A stretch of DNA of 18,680 nt, taken from the NCBI GenBank assembly GCA_964400655.1, contig CAYNVN010000099.1, forward strand, positions 1 to 18,680. The letters are read 5' to 3'. A program made the translations under genes and the position numbers. The notes below the pieces were generated by a model, which saw only the letters and a program-made list of their open reading frames with translations, had not been told where the DNA came from and did no database searches. Positions 1-7,676 of the stretch are shown piece by piece. The DNA is from B16-G9 sp964400655 (GTDB lineage: Bacteria; Bacteroidota; Bacteroidia; Bacteroidales; F082). Within the stretch, counting starts at the first letter, position 1; each line of letters opens with the position of its first letter.

Positions 1-107
1 TTCGGTACGGGCGGGGAACTCCCAGGCATCAGCCTGCCACTTAGGCAAAAGGGGGTTCAGTCGATTAAAGCGGGGGATTTCTCGGTCGTGCCTCCCTCGA
101 AATGACG
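1..107. repeat. Dispersed inverted-repeat element, copy 1 (left part cut off by window edge)
   Basis: The window opens inside a hairpin module (TTCGGTACGGGCGGG) and continues through a diverged core to a right terminus that ends CCTCCCTCGAAATGACG at 107. The same order of pieces recurs at 18452-18622 in the same orientation: hairpin module, GA.CTCC, GCCTGCC, AAAAGG, TTCAGTC, GGGGATT, GAAATGACG. The right terminus of this copy is the reverse complement of the left terminus of copy 2 (CGTCATT.CGAGGGAGGCACGAC.GAG), so the element has long terminal inverted repeats. No coding sequence fits it. It is probably a non-autonomous, MITE- or REP-like intergenic element. Confidence 0.7.
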
Positions 108-188
108 GGGGGGGTGGTGGCGGAATGACGAAGAAAGAAAAGCCATTGCCAACGCGGGTTTGCTCGTAAAATAAAGAGAGGAAAAAAG

Positions 189-260
189 TGACCCCACCGG
201 GATTCGAACCCAGATCATCAGAACCGGAATCTGACATTCTATCCATTGAACTATGGGGCC
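189..260 (-). tRNA. tRNA-Arg (anticodon CCG)
   Basis: The reverse complement folds as a complete cloverleaf. The acceptor stem is GGCCCCA with TGGGGTC (one G-T wobble), the discriminator is A, and the T-loop is TTCGAAT. The anticodon arm is TCAGA-TTCCGGT-TCTGA, giving anticodon CCG, which reads CGG arginine codons. The 3' CCA is not encoded. The gene lies 60 bases downstream of tmRNA on the same strand with no promoter motif between them, so it may be processed from a shared precursor. Confidence 0.95.
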
Positions 261-320
261 GGAAAATCTATATGCGATTTTTATGCGCTAACCATTCGGT
301 ACGTTCATCATAATAAAAAG

Positions 321-716
321 TGGAGCTGGAGGGATTCGAACCCTCGTCCAAACAAGGAACCGATATGCTTTCTACATGCTTAGCTTATCATTGGTTTTCG
401 TGCGGAAACCGGGGATAAGCACCCAATTTTCCGCCTTAGTTTCTGTTTTCTCACTTTGCCTTAGAAACATCGGCAAAGCCAGTCTGAACTTGCTTGCGAT
501 CCGTAAACCGGGCCGGAATCAGACATCTCCACCCGCGGACCGTCTCGTCCCCAATCCTTGACCGGGGATAAAGCCAATCTACTAATCTTCGATTAGGCTG
601 CGAGAGCGTAATTGTTTTCGCCAATTATAAATACACGACACAGTTTTACGAGCTTTATCGTACGGCTCGGCATGCTTACATATCCACTCATCTTGCTGTC
701 AAAACCAGTCAGCCCC
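321..716 (-). ncRNA. ssrA: Transfer-messenger RNA (tmRNA)
   Basis: This RNA rescues stalled ribosomes and tags the unfinished protein for proteolysis. The ends form a tRNA-like acceptor stem: 5' GGGGCTG at 716-710 pairs with CAGCTCC next to the T-arm TTCGAATCCCTCCAGC, with discriminator A at 321. The length is about 396 nt, normal for one-piece tmRNA. The tag reading frame lies at 622-593. Resume codon GGC is followed by GAA AAC AAT TAC GCT CTC GCA GCC TAA, giving (A)GENNYALAA, the tag form known from Bacteroides and relatives. CCA is not encoded. A TACTTTTG promoter element lies about 34 bases upstream of the mature 5' end, which implies RNase P processing of a short leader. Confidence 0.96.
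593..622 (-). other. ssrA: tmRNA proteolysis-tag reading frame (GENNYALAA, stop TAA)
   Basis: This is the internal tag-coding segment of tmRNA. It reads GGC GAA AAC AAT TAC GCT CTC GCA GCC TAA on the minus strand and encodes GENNYALAA. The first Ala of the full tag comes from alanyl-tmRNA. The terminal ALAA is the usual ClpXP-type degron. Confidence 0.93.
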
Positions 717-749
717 AAATGCCAATGAACGCCTTTTGTAAAAGGGATG

Positions 750-757
750 CAAAAGTA
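750..757 (-). promoter_or_regulatory. -7 promoter element of ssrA (TACTTTTG)
   Basis: TACTTTTG on the minus strand matches the Bacteroidota consensus TAnnTTTG. It lies 33 bases upstream of the mature tmRNA 5' end. I see no clear TTTG at the -33 position, so only the -7 half is supported. Confidence 0.5.
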
Positions 758-966
758 ATTAAAATTGTTTAATCCGCGTAATTTTTTATTGTCAATATGT
801 TGCGGGTGCTGCCGGCTTGTTGTTTTGGTTTTAATATGCTTATACGGCGATGCCGGGTCAGGCATAACTGTGTAAAATATATTCCTTATCGCATTGTATT
901 ACGATTTTCGTGTTAACAATGCCGTTAACGTTGAGCGAATTTGGTAATTGCACAATGCAGATAATT

Positions 967-981
967 AATCCCGAAGGGATT
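967..981 (-). terminator. Possible weak terminator after the membrane-protein gene
   Basis: On the minus strand, 13 bases past the stop codon, AATCCC-TTC-GGGATT forms a 6-bp hairpin. It is followed only by a mixed AATTAT tract, not a uridine run, so termination here is uncertain. Confidence 0.3.
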
Positions 982-994
982 GGACGGGAACGGG

Positions 995-1651
995 TCAGTT
1001 GTCGTCAATATTCCATAAGGCAACGGTGGAAGCAAGAAAAAAGATAACGAGTATCAGGTTCAGAAAACCTCCGTCGAAAATTACAAGCGCGCTGCCTGAT
1101 AATGCCTTTTTTAACAAACCGCGAAAAACGAAGGGTACCAACGGAAAAAAGAGGATAATCCACCGGGGGTATAACGTTTTCTTTTTCCATACCTGCATTA
1201 TAAAAACAATTGATAAAACGGCAAAAGCGGGATATACAAACAGGCGAAGCAACTGATTGGTTTTAACGGCCAGCCGGGTTGCCGTATCTATTTCCAATTG
1301 GTGCTGAACGGCCAGTTTTGATGCAACGGCAATGGCCACATAGGCACCGTGAATAACACCGTAAGCAATTAAAATGGCACCAAAGCTCAGCAGAACTGTG
1401 TTTCGTGCTTTTGCTCCCGAAGGTTTAAAAGCGTAATAAACCTGCACCAGTCCCAGCATATAAAACCACGATGCAAATAACGCCGTTAACCCGCTTAACA
1501 TAATTCGCAGTTCCGAAACGTTTCCCATGTTCAGTTTCAGATTGGTACTGTCAGCGTAATAATAAAAAAGCATGTCGCCGGTAAACAGCATCAACCCGCC
1601 TAAAACTCCGGCAATGCCGGCTGCTCTAATCCATAACCTGTTTGTTTTCAT
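995..1651 (-). CDS. Six-helix inner-membrane protein of unknown function (DUF6796-like)
   Basis: The 218-residue product is strongly hydrophobic, with about six membrane segments near residues 8-31, 48-72, 84-108, 135-155, 163-180 and 188-212. The loops are short and basic, for example KKK near residue 157 and RGLLKK near 178. I see no enzymatic motif. The topology and length resemble the DUF6796 group of small membrane proteins, but that assignment is from memory and tentative. It starts at ATG 1651, about 20 bases after a TACATTTG promoter element, and is divergent from the PhoD-like gene. It appears to be monocistronic. Confidence 0.75.
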   Translation of the reverse strand: MKTNRLWIRAAGIAGVLGGLMLFTGDMLFYYYADSTNLKLNMGNVSELRIMLSGLTALFASWFYMLGLVQVYYAFKPSGAKARNTVLLSFGAILIAYGVIHGAYVAIAVASKLAVQHQLEIDTATRLAVKTNQLLRLFVYPAFAVLSIVFIMQVWKKKTLYPRWIILFFPLVPFVFRGLLKKALSGSALVIFDGGFLNLILVIFFLASTVALWNIDDN

Positions 1652-1671
1652 AATCGCATATAATTGTTATA

Positions 1672-1679
1672 CAAATGTA
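1672..1679 (-). promoter_or_regulatory. -7 promoter element of the 995-1651 gene (TACATTTG)
   Basis: TACATTTG on the minus strand fits TAnnTTTG and lies 20 bases upstream of the ATG. No convincing -33 TTTG is present. It is back to back with the plus-strand element at 1763-1770. Confidence 0.5.
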
Positions 1680-1762
1680 TTGATTTTTATTATTACCGTT
1701 TTCTGCTGAAGCTGCTTATAAAAGATGGGTGCGGTTTGGGGCGGTGTAAATTAAAATTAGGG

Positions 1763-1770
1763 TATCTTTG
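1763..1770 (+). promoter_or_regulatory. -7 promoter element of the PhoD-like gene (TATCTTTG)
   Basis: TATCTTTG matches TAnnTTTG and lies 26 bases upstream of ATG 1797. A TTTG at 1735-1738 precedes it, but with a 24-base spacer, longer than the usual 19-21. Confidence 0.55.
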
Positions 1771-1796
1771 TAAATTATCATTAAAAACCCGTTTTG

Positions 1797-3119
1797 ATGA
1801 AACGATATTTTACCATTCTGTTTTTGTTTGTTTTTGCGGCTTTGCAGGCGCAGGAAACGATGATACAAAACGGCCCCATGATGGGCTATATTGAGATGAA
1901 AGAGGCTGCCATCTGGTTGCAAACCACCCGGCCCGCCACGGTTTATATAAAATATTTTCCTGTAAATAATAAAAAGGAGGTGCATTACTCAAACAGGGTG
2001 GTTACAACCTACGACCATGCCTTAACGGCTCATTTAATTGCCGATACGCTTGAGCCGGGTACCACCTATAACTACCAACTGTACATTGACGGAGAAAAAA
2101 CCAGATTGCCCTATTCCACCGTTTTTACCACACAGCAAATATGGAAATGGCGTACCGATGCCCCCGATTTTAAATTTGCCATGGGCAGCGGTGCCTATAT
2201 TAACGAAACCGCTTACGACAGGCCCGGAAAACCCTACGGCGGCGGTTATGAAATATACGATCATATTGCCGGTATGCACCCCGATTTCTTTTTATGGCTT
2301 GGCGATAATATCTATCTGCGCGAACCCGACTGGAATACCCGTGCGGGCATTTTTCATCGCTATTCGCACGACAGGGCAATACCTCAGTTACAAAAGTTAT
2401 GGGCTGTTACCCATCATTATGCCATACTGGACGACCACGATTTTGGCCCCAACGATTCGGACAGGAGTTTCTGGAATAAAAACGAAACCCTCAACGCTTT
2501 TAAACTTTTTTGGGCGAATCCTTCTTACGGCGTGGGCGACCTAAACAGTGCCACAACCTTTTTTAGCCGGAGCGATTGTGATTTCTTTTTGCTGGATAAC
2601 CGCACTTTCCGTAGTCCCGACAAACGAATTGAAGACGATAAATCGCAGCTGGGCGAAGAGCAGCTTCAGTGGCTGTTCGATAATTTGGTAAACAGCTACG
2701 GAACCTTTAAGTTTGTTGTAATGGGCGGTCAGTTTTTATCCAATTCGGGAATGTTTGAGTCCTATACAAACTACGGGTTTGCCGCCGAACGTCAGCGTAT
2801 TATTGATTTTATCTATAAGCAGAAAATAAAAAATGTGGTTTTTCTTACCGGAGATGTTCACTTTTCGGAAGTGTCGGTTTTAAGAAAAAAAGGTCAGCCC
2901 GTTATTTGGGATATTACCTCGTCGCCGCTGAACTCGGGCGTTAATACATATGGCGATGAGCAGCCCAATTCGTTACGTATCCCCGGTTCGGTGATTATGG
3001 AGCGGAACTTCACCCTGCTGGAAGTAACCGGTAAAAAAGGCGAAAGGGCATTAAAAGTTACTTACTACGGAACCCATGGCGATAAACTTTACCAAATGGA
3101 AATAAAACCGGAAGAGTAG
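1797..3119 (+). CDS. PhoD-like alkaline phosphatase/phosphodiesterase, exported
   Basis: The product is predicted to hydrolyse phosphate mono- or diesters outside the cytoplasm as a metal-dependent PhoD-family enzyme. A signal peptide covers residues 1-19 (MKRYFTILFLFVFAALQAQ). A fibronectin-like N-terminal domain (about 25-115) precedes the metallophosphatase domain. Metal-binding motifs are visible: DFFLWLGDN at 163-171, DDHDFGPND at 212-220 and LTGDVHFSE at 350-358. The 440-residue length is normal for the family. A TTG codon at 1794 directly precedes the ATG in frame. ATG 1797 is preferred because it fits the signal peptide. The gene stands alone, with its own promoter. The natural substrate cannot be told from the sequence. 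Confidence 0.9.
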   Translation: MKRYFTILFLFVFAALQAQETMIQNGPMMGYIEMKEAAIWLQTTRPATVYIKYFPVNNKKEVHYSNRVVTTYDHALTAHLIADTLEPGTTYNYQLYIDGEKTRLPYSTVFTTQQIWKWRTDAPDFKFAMGSGAYINETAYDRPGKPYGGGYEIYDHIAGMHPDFFLWLGDNIYLREPDWNTRAGIFHRYSHDRAIPQLQKLWAVTHHYAILDDHDFGPNDSDRSFWNKNETLNAFKLFWANPSYGVGDLNSATTFFSRSDCDFFLLDNRTFRSPDKRIEDDKSQLGEEQLQWLFDNLVNSYGTFKFVVMGGQFLSNSGMFESYTNYGFAAERQRIIDFIYKQKIKNVVFLTGDVHFSEVSVLRKKGQPVIWDITSSPLNSGVNTYGDEQPNSLRIPGSVIMERNFTLLEVTGKKGERALKVTYYGTHGDKLYQMEIKPEE

Positions 3120-3142
3120 TTTTTAATGTTAAATTAACCTGT

Positions 3143-3150
3143 TATCTTTG
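3143..3150 (+). promoter_or_regulatory. -7 promoter element of the DUF1295 gene (TATCTTTG)
   Basis: TATCTTTG is identical to the element at 1763-1770 and lies 31 bases upstream of ATG 3182. No clean -33 TTTG is present, only a T-run near 3121. Confidence 0.5.
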
Positions 3151-3181
3151 ATAGCTCATTTGCCGATCAATTCATACAATT

Positions 3182-3997
3182 ATGAAACAAAAGCCAAAAG
3201 ACCTGTTTACCGTTTTGTTTGTTTATCTTCTGGCACTGGGTGCAGCGGTACTGGTTTTGCTTTATGCTCCGGTTGAAAATACCCTTTGGCGTACTGCCCT
3301 TGCCGACCTGACAGCCACCGTAATTGTTTTTTTGTTTAGTGTTAGATTTAATAACTCAAGTATTTACGATCCCTATTGGAGTGCGGTGCCCATGTTTATT
3401 GTGCTTTACTGGCTGATTAATTCGGGCCAGCCCGACTTTTTGCATAAAATTTTCTGGACCATGTTGGTGTTGTGGGGTGTAAGGCTTACATGGAGCTGGA
3501 TTTTGCGGTGGGACGGTATGGAGGATGAGGATTGGCGGTATGCCGAGATGCGAAAAAAAACCGGTAAGCATTATTGGACGGTCAGCTTTTTTGCCTTTCA
3601 TCTCTTACCGACGGCAGTTGTTTTTGTTGCACTGATACCGGTTTATTATGCCATGTACTCGTCAACCGCACCCCATCATACATGGATTGCACAAATAGCT
3701 TTTGTTTTTACCCTGTCGGCCATATTGCTTGAAAAAACGGCTGATGACCAGTTGCGTGATTTTATAAAGTGCAGGGAAAGCAGTAACGAACGTATCCAAA
3801 CCAAACTGTGGGTGTTTTTTAAATACCCCAATTATCTTGGCGAAATGGCCTTTTGGTGGGGGCTTTATTTTATGGCATTAACCGTAAACCCCTCTCTTTG
3901 GTGGACCTTTTTCGGGCCGTTAACCGTTACCCTGCTTTTTGTTTTTGTCAGCATTCCGACTATGCGCAAACATCTGAAAGGCAAAATTTATAAATAA
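3182..3997 (+). CDS. DUF1295-family integral membrane protein (steroid 5-alpha-reductase-like fold)
   Basis: This 271-residue polytopic membrane protein has about seven hydrophobic segments: 10-28, 38-54, 68-80, 88-106, 130-158, 168-184 and 220-256. Family signatures are YDPYWS (62-67), RLTWSWILRWDGMEDEDWRY (101-120), LLEKTADDQ (182-190) and the C-terminal KYPNYLGEMAFWWG (214-227). The last resembles the cofactor-binding end of the isoprenylcysteine methyltransferase and steroid-reductase superfamily. Homologues are annotated only as DUF1295, and the reaction is unknown. It has its own promoter and stands alone, 62 bases after the PhoD-like gene. Confidence 0.87.
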   Translation: MKQKPKDLFTVLFVYLLALGAAVLVLLYAPVENTLWRTALADLTATVIVFLFSVRFNNSSIYDPYWSAVPMFIVLYWLINSGQPDFLHKIFWTMLVLWGVRLTWSWILRWDGMEDEDWRYAEMRKKTGKHYWTVSFFAFHLLPTAVVFVALIPVYYAMYSSTAPHHTWIAQIAFVFTLSAILLEKTADDQLRDFIKCRESSNERIQTKLWVFFKYPNYLGEMAFWWGLYFMALTVNPSLWWTFFGPLTVTLLFVFVSIPTMRKHLKGKIYK

Positions 3998-4049
3998 TAA
4001 AGTTTTTGCAGATAACTGATTATCCGAAAATACCTGTATTGTATGTTGC

Positions 4050-4844
4050 CTATTTATTTTGGCTCTCAGTACTCTTTTCGGCTATATAAAACAAATCAAA
4101 ACATTCATCTTTCGCTTTGTCGATATAGTAATCATTCATGGAAATTTTTGATACCAGAGAAGTGTTGTCGTTGAGTAGCTTTTTTCTGTTAAGCCTGTTT
4201 AAAATATCGTAAGGTATTTGTAACAATTGTCGCGGAAGGATATGCTGCAAATTGAAAATGTCGAACCGGGTAATTTTTTCAACAGACTTTTTATTTGCGT
4301 TATAGTACTTCAAAATTTTATCGTTACCAAAAACACCTAATTTTTCAACGGAGCCGAAATGGTTAAGTAATAAGTTTTCCAGCTCGTTAATTGTATATTC
4401 TCTAATATGCCAGGGATTTCTTGTCAATGACATTTTTTTATTAGGTGTGGTTACAATCAACTTTCCTTTGTTTTTAAGAACCCTGTATATTTCTTTAACA
4501 AATTCATTATCTTTTTTTATATGTTCAATTACCTGAAACGTAATAACAAAGTCAAAACTGTTATCCGGAATATTGCTTAATGGAGGCACATTCATTTTTA
4601 TAAACTCAACATTATTTATGTTTGTGTCCGATAAAACGTCGGTTTTATATTTGTCGATGGTAACAAATCTGTTAGTGTGCGGAGCAATTTTTTCAATACC
4701 GTAACCACTGCCGGTACCAATTTCCAAAACATCGCCGAAAACTATTTCCGATGCTTTTACATATGCCAGTAATGACCTTTGAAATACATAATTATCCGAT
4801 ACATCTTTGTGAGAGACTCTTTCGGCAGTTTGAAGAATTTTCAT
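4050..4844 (-). CDS. Class I SAM-dependent methyltransferase (Methyltransf_11 type)
   Basis: The 264-residue product has a Rossmann-fold methyltransferase domain over about residues 35-155. Motif I is LEIGTGSGYG (40-49), an acidic residue at TIDK (62-65) likely binds the SAM ribose, and SFDFVITFQVIEHI (96-109) followed by RVLKNKGKLIVTTPNK is the usual motif IV/VI region. HIREYT (146-151) is common in methyltransferases acting on sugars or lipids. About 100 further residues lack a recognisable domain, so the substrate is unknown. The gene is visibly more AT-rich than its neighbours, and 240 bases of AT-rich DNA with no clear feature separate it from RseC. This suggests transfer or a glycan/lipid accessory role. 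Confidence 0.85.
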   Translation of the reverse strand: MKILQTAERVSHKDVSDNYVFQRSLLAYVKASEIVFGDVLEIGTGSGYGIEKIAPHTNRFVTIDKYKTDVLSDTNINNVEFIKMNVPPLSNIPDNSFDFVITFQVIEHIKKDNEFVKEIYRVLKNKGKLIVTTPNKKMSLTRNPWHIREYTINELENLLLNHFGSVEKLGVFGNDKILKYYNANKKSVEKITRFDIFNLQHILPRQLLQIPYDILNRLNRKKLLNDNTSLVSKISMNDYYIDKAKDECFDLFYIAEKSTESQNK

Positions 4845-5084
4845 TATTTTTTTTTATTTAATTTAAAAATATCGGGGATACGGTAAAGTGCTGCGAATTT
4901 ATCAAAAATTCAAATAAAGTAAATAAAATGTGTTTCGCTGGTATTTAGAATAGAACCGGCTGCCATATTTTGTTTTTTTTTGTAAAAGCATTTTCGTTTT
5001 TGTCAGGAATAGATTTTGCAGAATACCTGTTTGTTAGTGGTTTAAATATGTTTTACTATGTTTGAAACAGCGTATTAAATTTGC

Positions 5085-5504
5085 TTAATACAAATTATAC
5101 CGGAATTTTTTTCGGAAATAATTTTTTGACAAATACAACATACCGTAATAGGGGATAAGGGTTGCAATTGAAAAAATGCCCGCCAGCCCCTGGTCGAGCC
5201 CCAACCTGATAAATAAGATAAGACTGAGCAGGATTACAACAAAGGGAAAAACATAACCCAGTAAAACGGCAAAGGTTCCCAGCGACTGTTTCATTTCAAC
5301 CGTAACCATTTGCCCCTCTTTAAAACTGAAACCGTGCGGCATATCCATTTCAACAATTTTCTCTTCCACCTCGCCTACCGAGCACGAATCCTTTATCTGG
5401 CATGAGGCACAGCCCGCCTTGCTAATTACCGAAACACTGATTTTGTTTCCGTTAATTTGTTTAACCACCCCCGGATGGGTTACTATTTTATCGCCAATCG
5501 CCAT
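5085..5504 (-). CDS. RseC/MucC-family membrane protein (SoxR-reducing-system type)
   Basis: The 139-residue product has an N-terminal cytoplasmic part with HPGVV (10-14) and a cysteine cluster C32-x2-C35-x5-C41, followed by two membrane segments (76-100 and 104-124) and a basic tail. This is the RseC layout. In other bacteria such proteins sit with Rnf electron-transport genes or modulate sigma-E or SoxR. Here no rnf gene is adjacent. A TTG codon at 5513 is also in frame, but it lies inside the -7 element, so ATG 5504 is the likely start. Confidence 0.85.
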   Translation of the reverse strand: MAIGDKIVTHPGVVKQINGNKISVSVISKAGCASCQIKDSCSVGEVEEKIVEMDMPHGFSFKEGQMVTVEMKQSLGTFAVLLGYVFPFVVILLSLILFIRLGLDQGLAGIFSIATLIPYYGMLYLSKNYFRKKFRYNLY

Positions 5505-5510
5505 AGAGCG

Positions 5511-5518
5511 CAAAAGTA
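5511..5518 (-). promoter_or_regulatory. -7 promoter element of the rseC-like gene, probably giving a leaderless mRNA (TACTTTTG)
   Basis: TACTTTTG on the minus strand matches TAnnTTTG and ends only 6 bases before ATG 5504. A TTT triplet (TTTA) sits 19 bases upstream. Since the -7 element lies about 7 bases from the start of transcription, the mRNA would begin at or next to the ATG. Confidence 0.55.
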
Positions 5519-5610
5519 ATAAAAAGCTGCACCCGTTAAATCGGCAGGCTGAAATTAGATTAAGATAATTGCCAAATTATTACGACTTTTGCCGAAAATT
5601 TATCTGTTGA

Positions 5611-6924
5611 ATGAATAAAAAGATAGCGTTTAAAACACTGGGCTGCAGGCTAAATTTGTTTGAAACCGATTCGCTTATGTCGGAGTTTGCCGGCAGGGGA
5701 TACGAGGTTACCGATGATGTGGATGCCCGGGCCGATGTGTACATAATAAATACCTGTACCGTCACCAATCAAAGCGACCAGAAGTCGAAAAGGGTGATGA
5801 ACCGAACACAGCGGCTGCATAACAACGCCGTTAAAATTGTTACCGGCTGCATGGCCACCAACTACAAAGAGGAGCTGAAAGCGGGCGGCAAAGCGGATTA
5901 TGTGGTGGATAACGACCATAAAACCTCCATTGTTGATTTGGTGGAAGCGCATTTTGCAGGCGAAACCACCGATCCCGATCTTTTTGAAAAAGATGTTTTT
6001 AACTACCAACCTGCAAAAACCACGGCACATACACGGGCACTTATTAAAATTCAGGACGGCTGCAACAATTTTTGTACTTTTTGCATAATTCCCAAGGTGA
6101 GGGGCAGGGCAGTAAGCCGGCCTGCAACGGAGGTGCTTGAAAACATCAAACAGGTGGTGGGTTACGGCTTTAAAGAGGTGGTGCTTACGGGTGTTAACCT
6201 CGGGCGTTATTCCGACGGCGAAGTCGATTTTGAAGAGCTGGTAAGGCGTATTCTTGCCATTCCCGGAAATTTCAGGGTGCGTATCTCAAGCATGGAACCC
6301 GACGGCTTTACCGAAAGTTTTTTCAAACTGTTTCGTCATCCCAAACTAACCCCCCACATGCACCTCTGTTTGCAAAGCGGTTCGGAAACCATTTTAAAAA
6401 AGATGCGGCGCATGTACACCGCCGAACTGTTTGAAAATATGACCACGGCACTTCGTGAGGAGGTTCCCGGTTTTAACATTACCACCGATATCATTACCGG
6501 CTTTCCGGGTGAAACCGAAGAAGATTTTGACGACACGCTAAAAATGGCAAAACGAATCCGTTTCGGCCATATTCATACTTTTAAGTATTCCGTAAGAAAA
6601 GGTACCCGTGCCGAACGCCTTCCCGGCCATATTCCGGGAAATATAAAAACCCAACGCAGTGAAGCCGTAAGGAAACTCTCGGAAACGATGCGTGAAGATT
6701 ACCGTAAAAGCTTTGTGGGAAAAACGGAAATTGTTTTGACAGAAAGAATTAATAAGGAGGGATTTGCCACCGGGTACGGCGAACATTATATTCCCGTTAT
6801 CATTCGTGAACGCAATCTTAAAACCAACCGCTTTTACCGGGTAAAACTTACCGGGCTGGAAACCGGAACGGAGGAGCCGATACTTACAGCCGAGGTAACC
6901 GATTATAATGTTTCGTACGGTTAA
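5611..6924 (+). CDS. mtaB: tRNA (N6-threonylcarbamoyladenosine(37)-C2)-methylthiotransferase MtaB
   Basis: This radical-SAM enzyme converts t6A37 to ms2t6A37 in ANN-decoding tRNAs. The N-terminal UPF0004 domain holds three cluster cysteines: C12 in TLGCRLN, C49 in INTCTVT and C80 in VTGCMA. The radical-SAM motif is C151-NNF-C155-TF-C158, followed by PKVRGRAVSR. ITGFPGETEEDF is at 295-306, and a TRAM-like C-terminal domain covers about 368-430. The 437-residue length is full. GCRLN and the CNNFCTFCIIP motif favour MtaB over MiaB or RimO. It starts at ATG 5611. A GACTTTTG sequence at 5584-5591 is one base off the -7 consensus. It is divergent from rseC. Confidence 0.95.
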   Translation: MNKKIAFKTLGCRLNLFETDSLMSEFAGRGYEVTDDVDARADVYIINTCTVTNQSDQKSKRVMNRTQRLHNNAVKIVTGCMATNYKEELKAGGKADYVVDNDHKTSIVDLVEAHFAGETTDPDLFEKDVFNYQPAKTTAHTRALIKIQDGCNNFCTFCIIPKVRGRAVSRPATEVLENIKQVVGYGFKEVVLTGVNLGRYSDGEVDFEELVRRILAIPGNFRVRISSMEPDGFTESFFKLFRHPKLTPHMHLCLQSGSETILKKMRRMYTAELFENMTTALREEVPGFNITTDIITGFPGETEEDFDDTLKMAKRIRFGHIHTFKYSVRKGTRAERLPGHIPGNIKTQRSEAVRKLSETMREDYRKSFVGKTEIVLTERINKEGFATGYGEHYIPVIIRERNLKTNRFYRVKLTGLETGTEEPILTAEVTDYNVSYG

Positions 6925-6991
6925 AGCCGGTTATTAACGATTTTTTTGGAGGGTTATTTATAAACCTGTGGGAAGAATAGGGATTTTAATT

Positions 6992-6999
6992 TAACTTTG
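6992..6999 (+). promoter_or_regulatory. -7 promoter element of the barrel-barrel-symporter operon (TAACTTTG)
   Basis: TAACTTTG matches TAnnTTTG and lies 22 bases upstream of ATG 7022. TGTG at 6967-6970, one base off TTTG, lies 21 bases upstream. It would drive the three genes through 10283. Confidence 0.55.
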
Positions 7000-7021
7000 G
7001 CTAAATTAAATCCGTTTTCCT

Positions 7022-7672
7022 ATGTTAAAATATTACAAGATTGTTATTGGTATGGTATTGCTGCTGTCGGGCAACCTTGTTTGGGGTCAGAGCCATCTTG
7101 GCGTTTACAGTGGTTTGAACTTTGGAAACCTTTTGGGTGATGCACCGGAAGATGGTTATTATTACAGCCTGCCCGGGTTTACGGGCGGCGCAAATCTTGA
7201 TGTCTCTATTAATAAGATTCTTGCCGTTAGTGTACAGCCCTCTTTTTCGCAGGGAGGTACCTCCGTATATTTTAAAGTGGCCGGAAAAAGAGAGTTGGTG
7301 GACAGTATCTTCATACGGCTCAACTATTTTTCGCTGCCGCTGTTGTTAAAAATTGAAAGTACCAACAAACATTTTTATGCAATCGGCGGTTTTGAAGCCG
7401 CTTATCTTTTTTCCTATTCGGTATATAGTGGCGATGAAAAATTAGATGAAGATTTGGGTATCAGTACATTTGACCTGACGGCCCAGTTTGGGGCGGGATA
7501 CCGTTTTTTTCTGGGGCTGCCACGGCTTTATCTGGAGCTAAGATATGCTCAGGGCATTGTTAATCTTACGGACAGGCTTAATGAGGAAAACTATATTCCG
7601 CGTGTAAAAACCAGTGGTTTTAAATTTCTTGTGGGCATTGAATTTCCCTTAGGTAAACCTTCAAAACAATAG
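7022..7672 (+). CDS. PorT-family outer-membrane beta-barrel protein
   Basis: The 216-residue product has a signal peptide at residues 1-23 (hydrophobic IVIGMVLLLSG, cleavage after GQS). The rest shows alternating beta-strand patterning with aromatic girdles, such as HLGVYSGLNFGNLLG, LAVSVQPSFSQGG, FYAIGGFEAAYLF, AGYRFFLG and FKFLVGIEFPLG. This is typical of small eight-stranded barrels in Bacteroidota (OMP_b-brl_2/PorT type). Its role is unknown. It is the first gene of a tight unit: the next gene starts 4 bases after its stop. Confidence 0.85.
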   Translation: MLKYYKIVIGMVLLLSGNLVWGQSHLGVYSGLNFGNLLGDAPEDGYYYSLPGFTGGANLDVSINKILAVSVQPSFSQGGTSVYFKVAGKRELVDSIFIRLNYFSLPLLLKIESTNKHFYAIGGFEAAYLFSYSVYSGDEKLDEDLGISTFDLTAQFGAGYRFFLGLPRLYLELRYAQGIVNLTDRLNEENYIPRVKTSGFKFLVGIEFPLGKPSKQ

Positions 7673-7676
7673 AATT

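Noticed and set aside
376..561. A 61-codon open frame on plus
   Set aside because: It lies entirely within tmRNA on the opposite strand and has no protein-like features.
593..865. A 90-codon open frame on minus ending GENNYALAA
   Set aside because: Only the last nine codons are real coding sequence, as the tmRNA tag. The rest runs through tmRNA and its promoter.
2038..2544. A 168-codon open frame inside the PhoD-like gene
   Set aside because: It is proline/isoleucine-rich out-of-frame shadow of a gene with clear catalytic motifs.
6918..6958. Possible terminator after mtaB (GTTAA...TTAAC then T-run)
   Set aside because: The stem is only 5 A/T-rich pairs with a 9-base loop, too weak to call despite the T-run.
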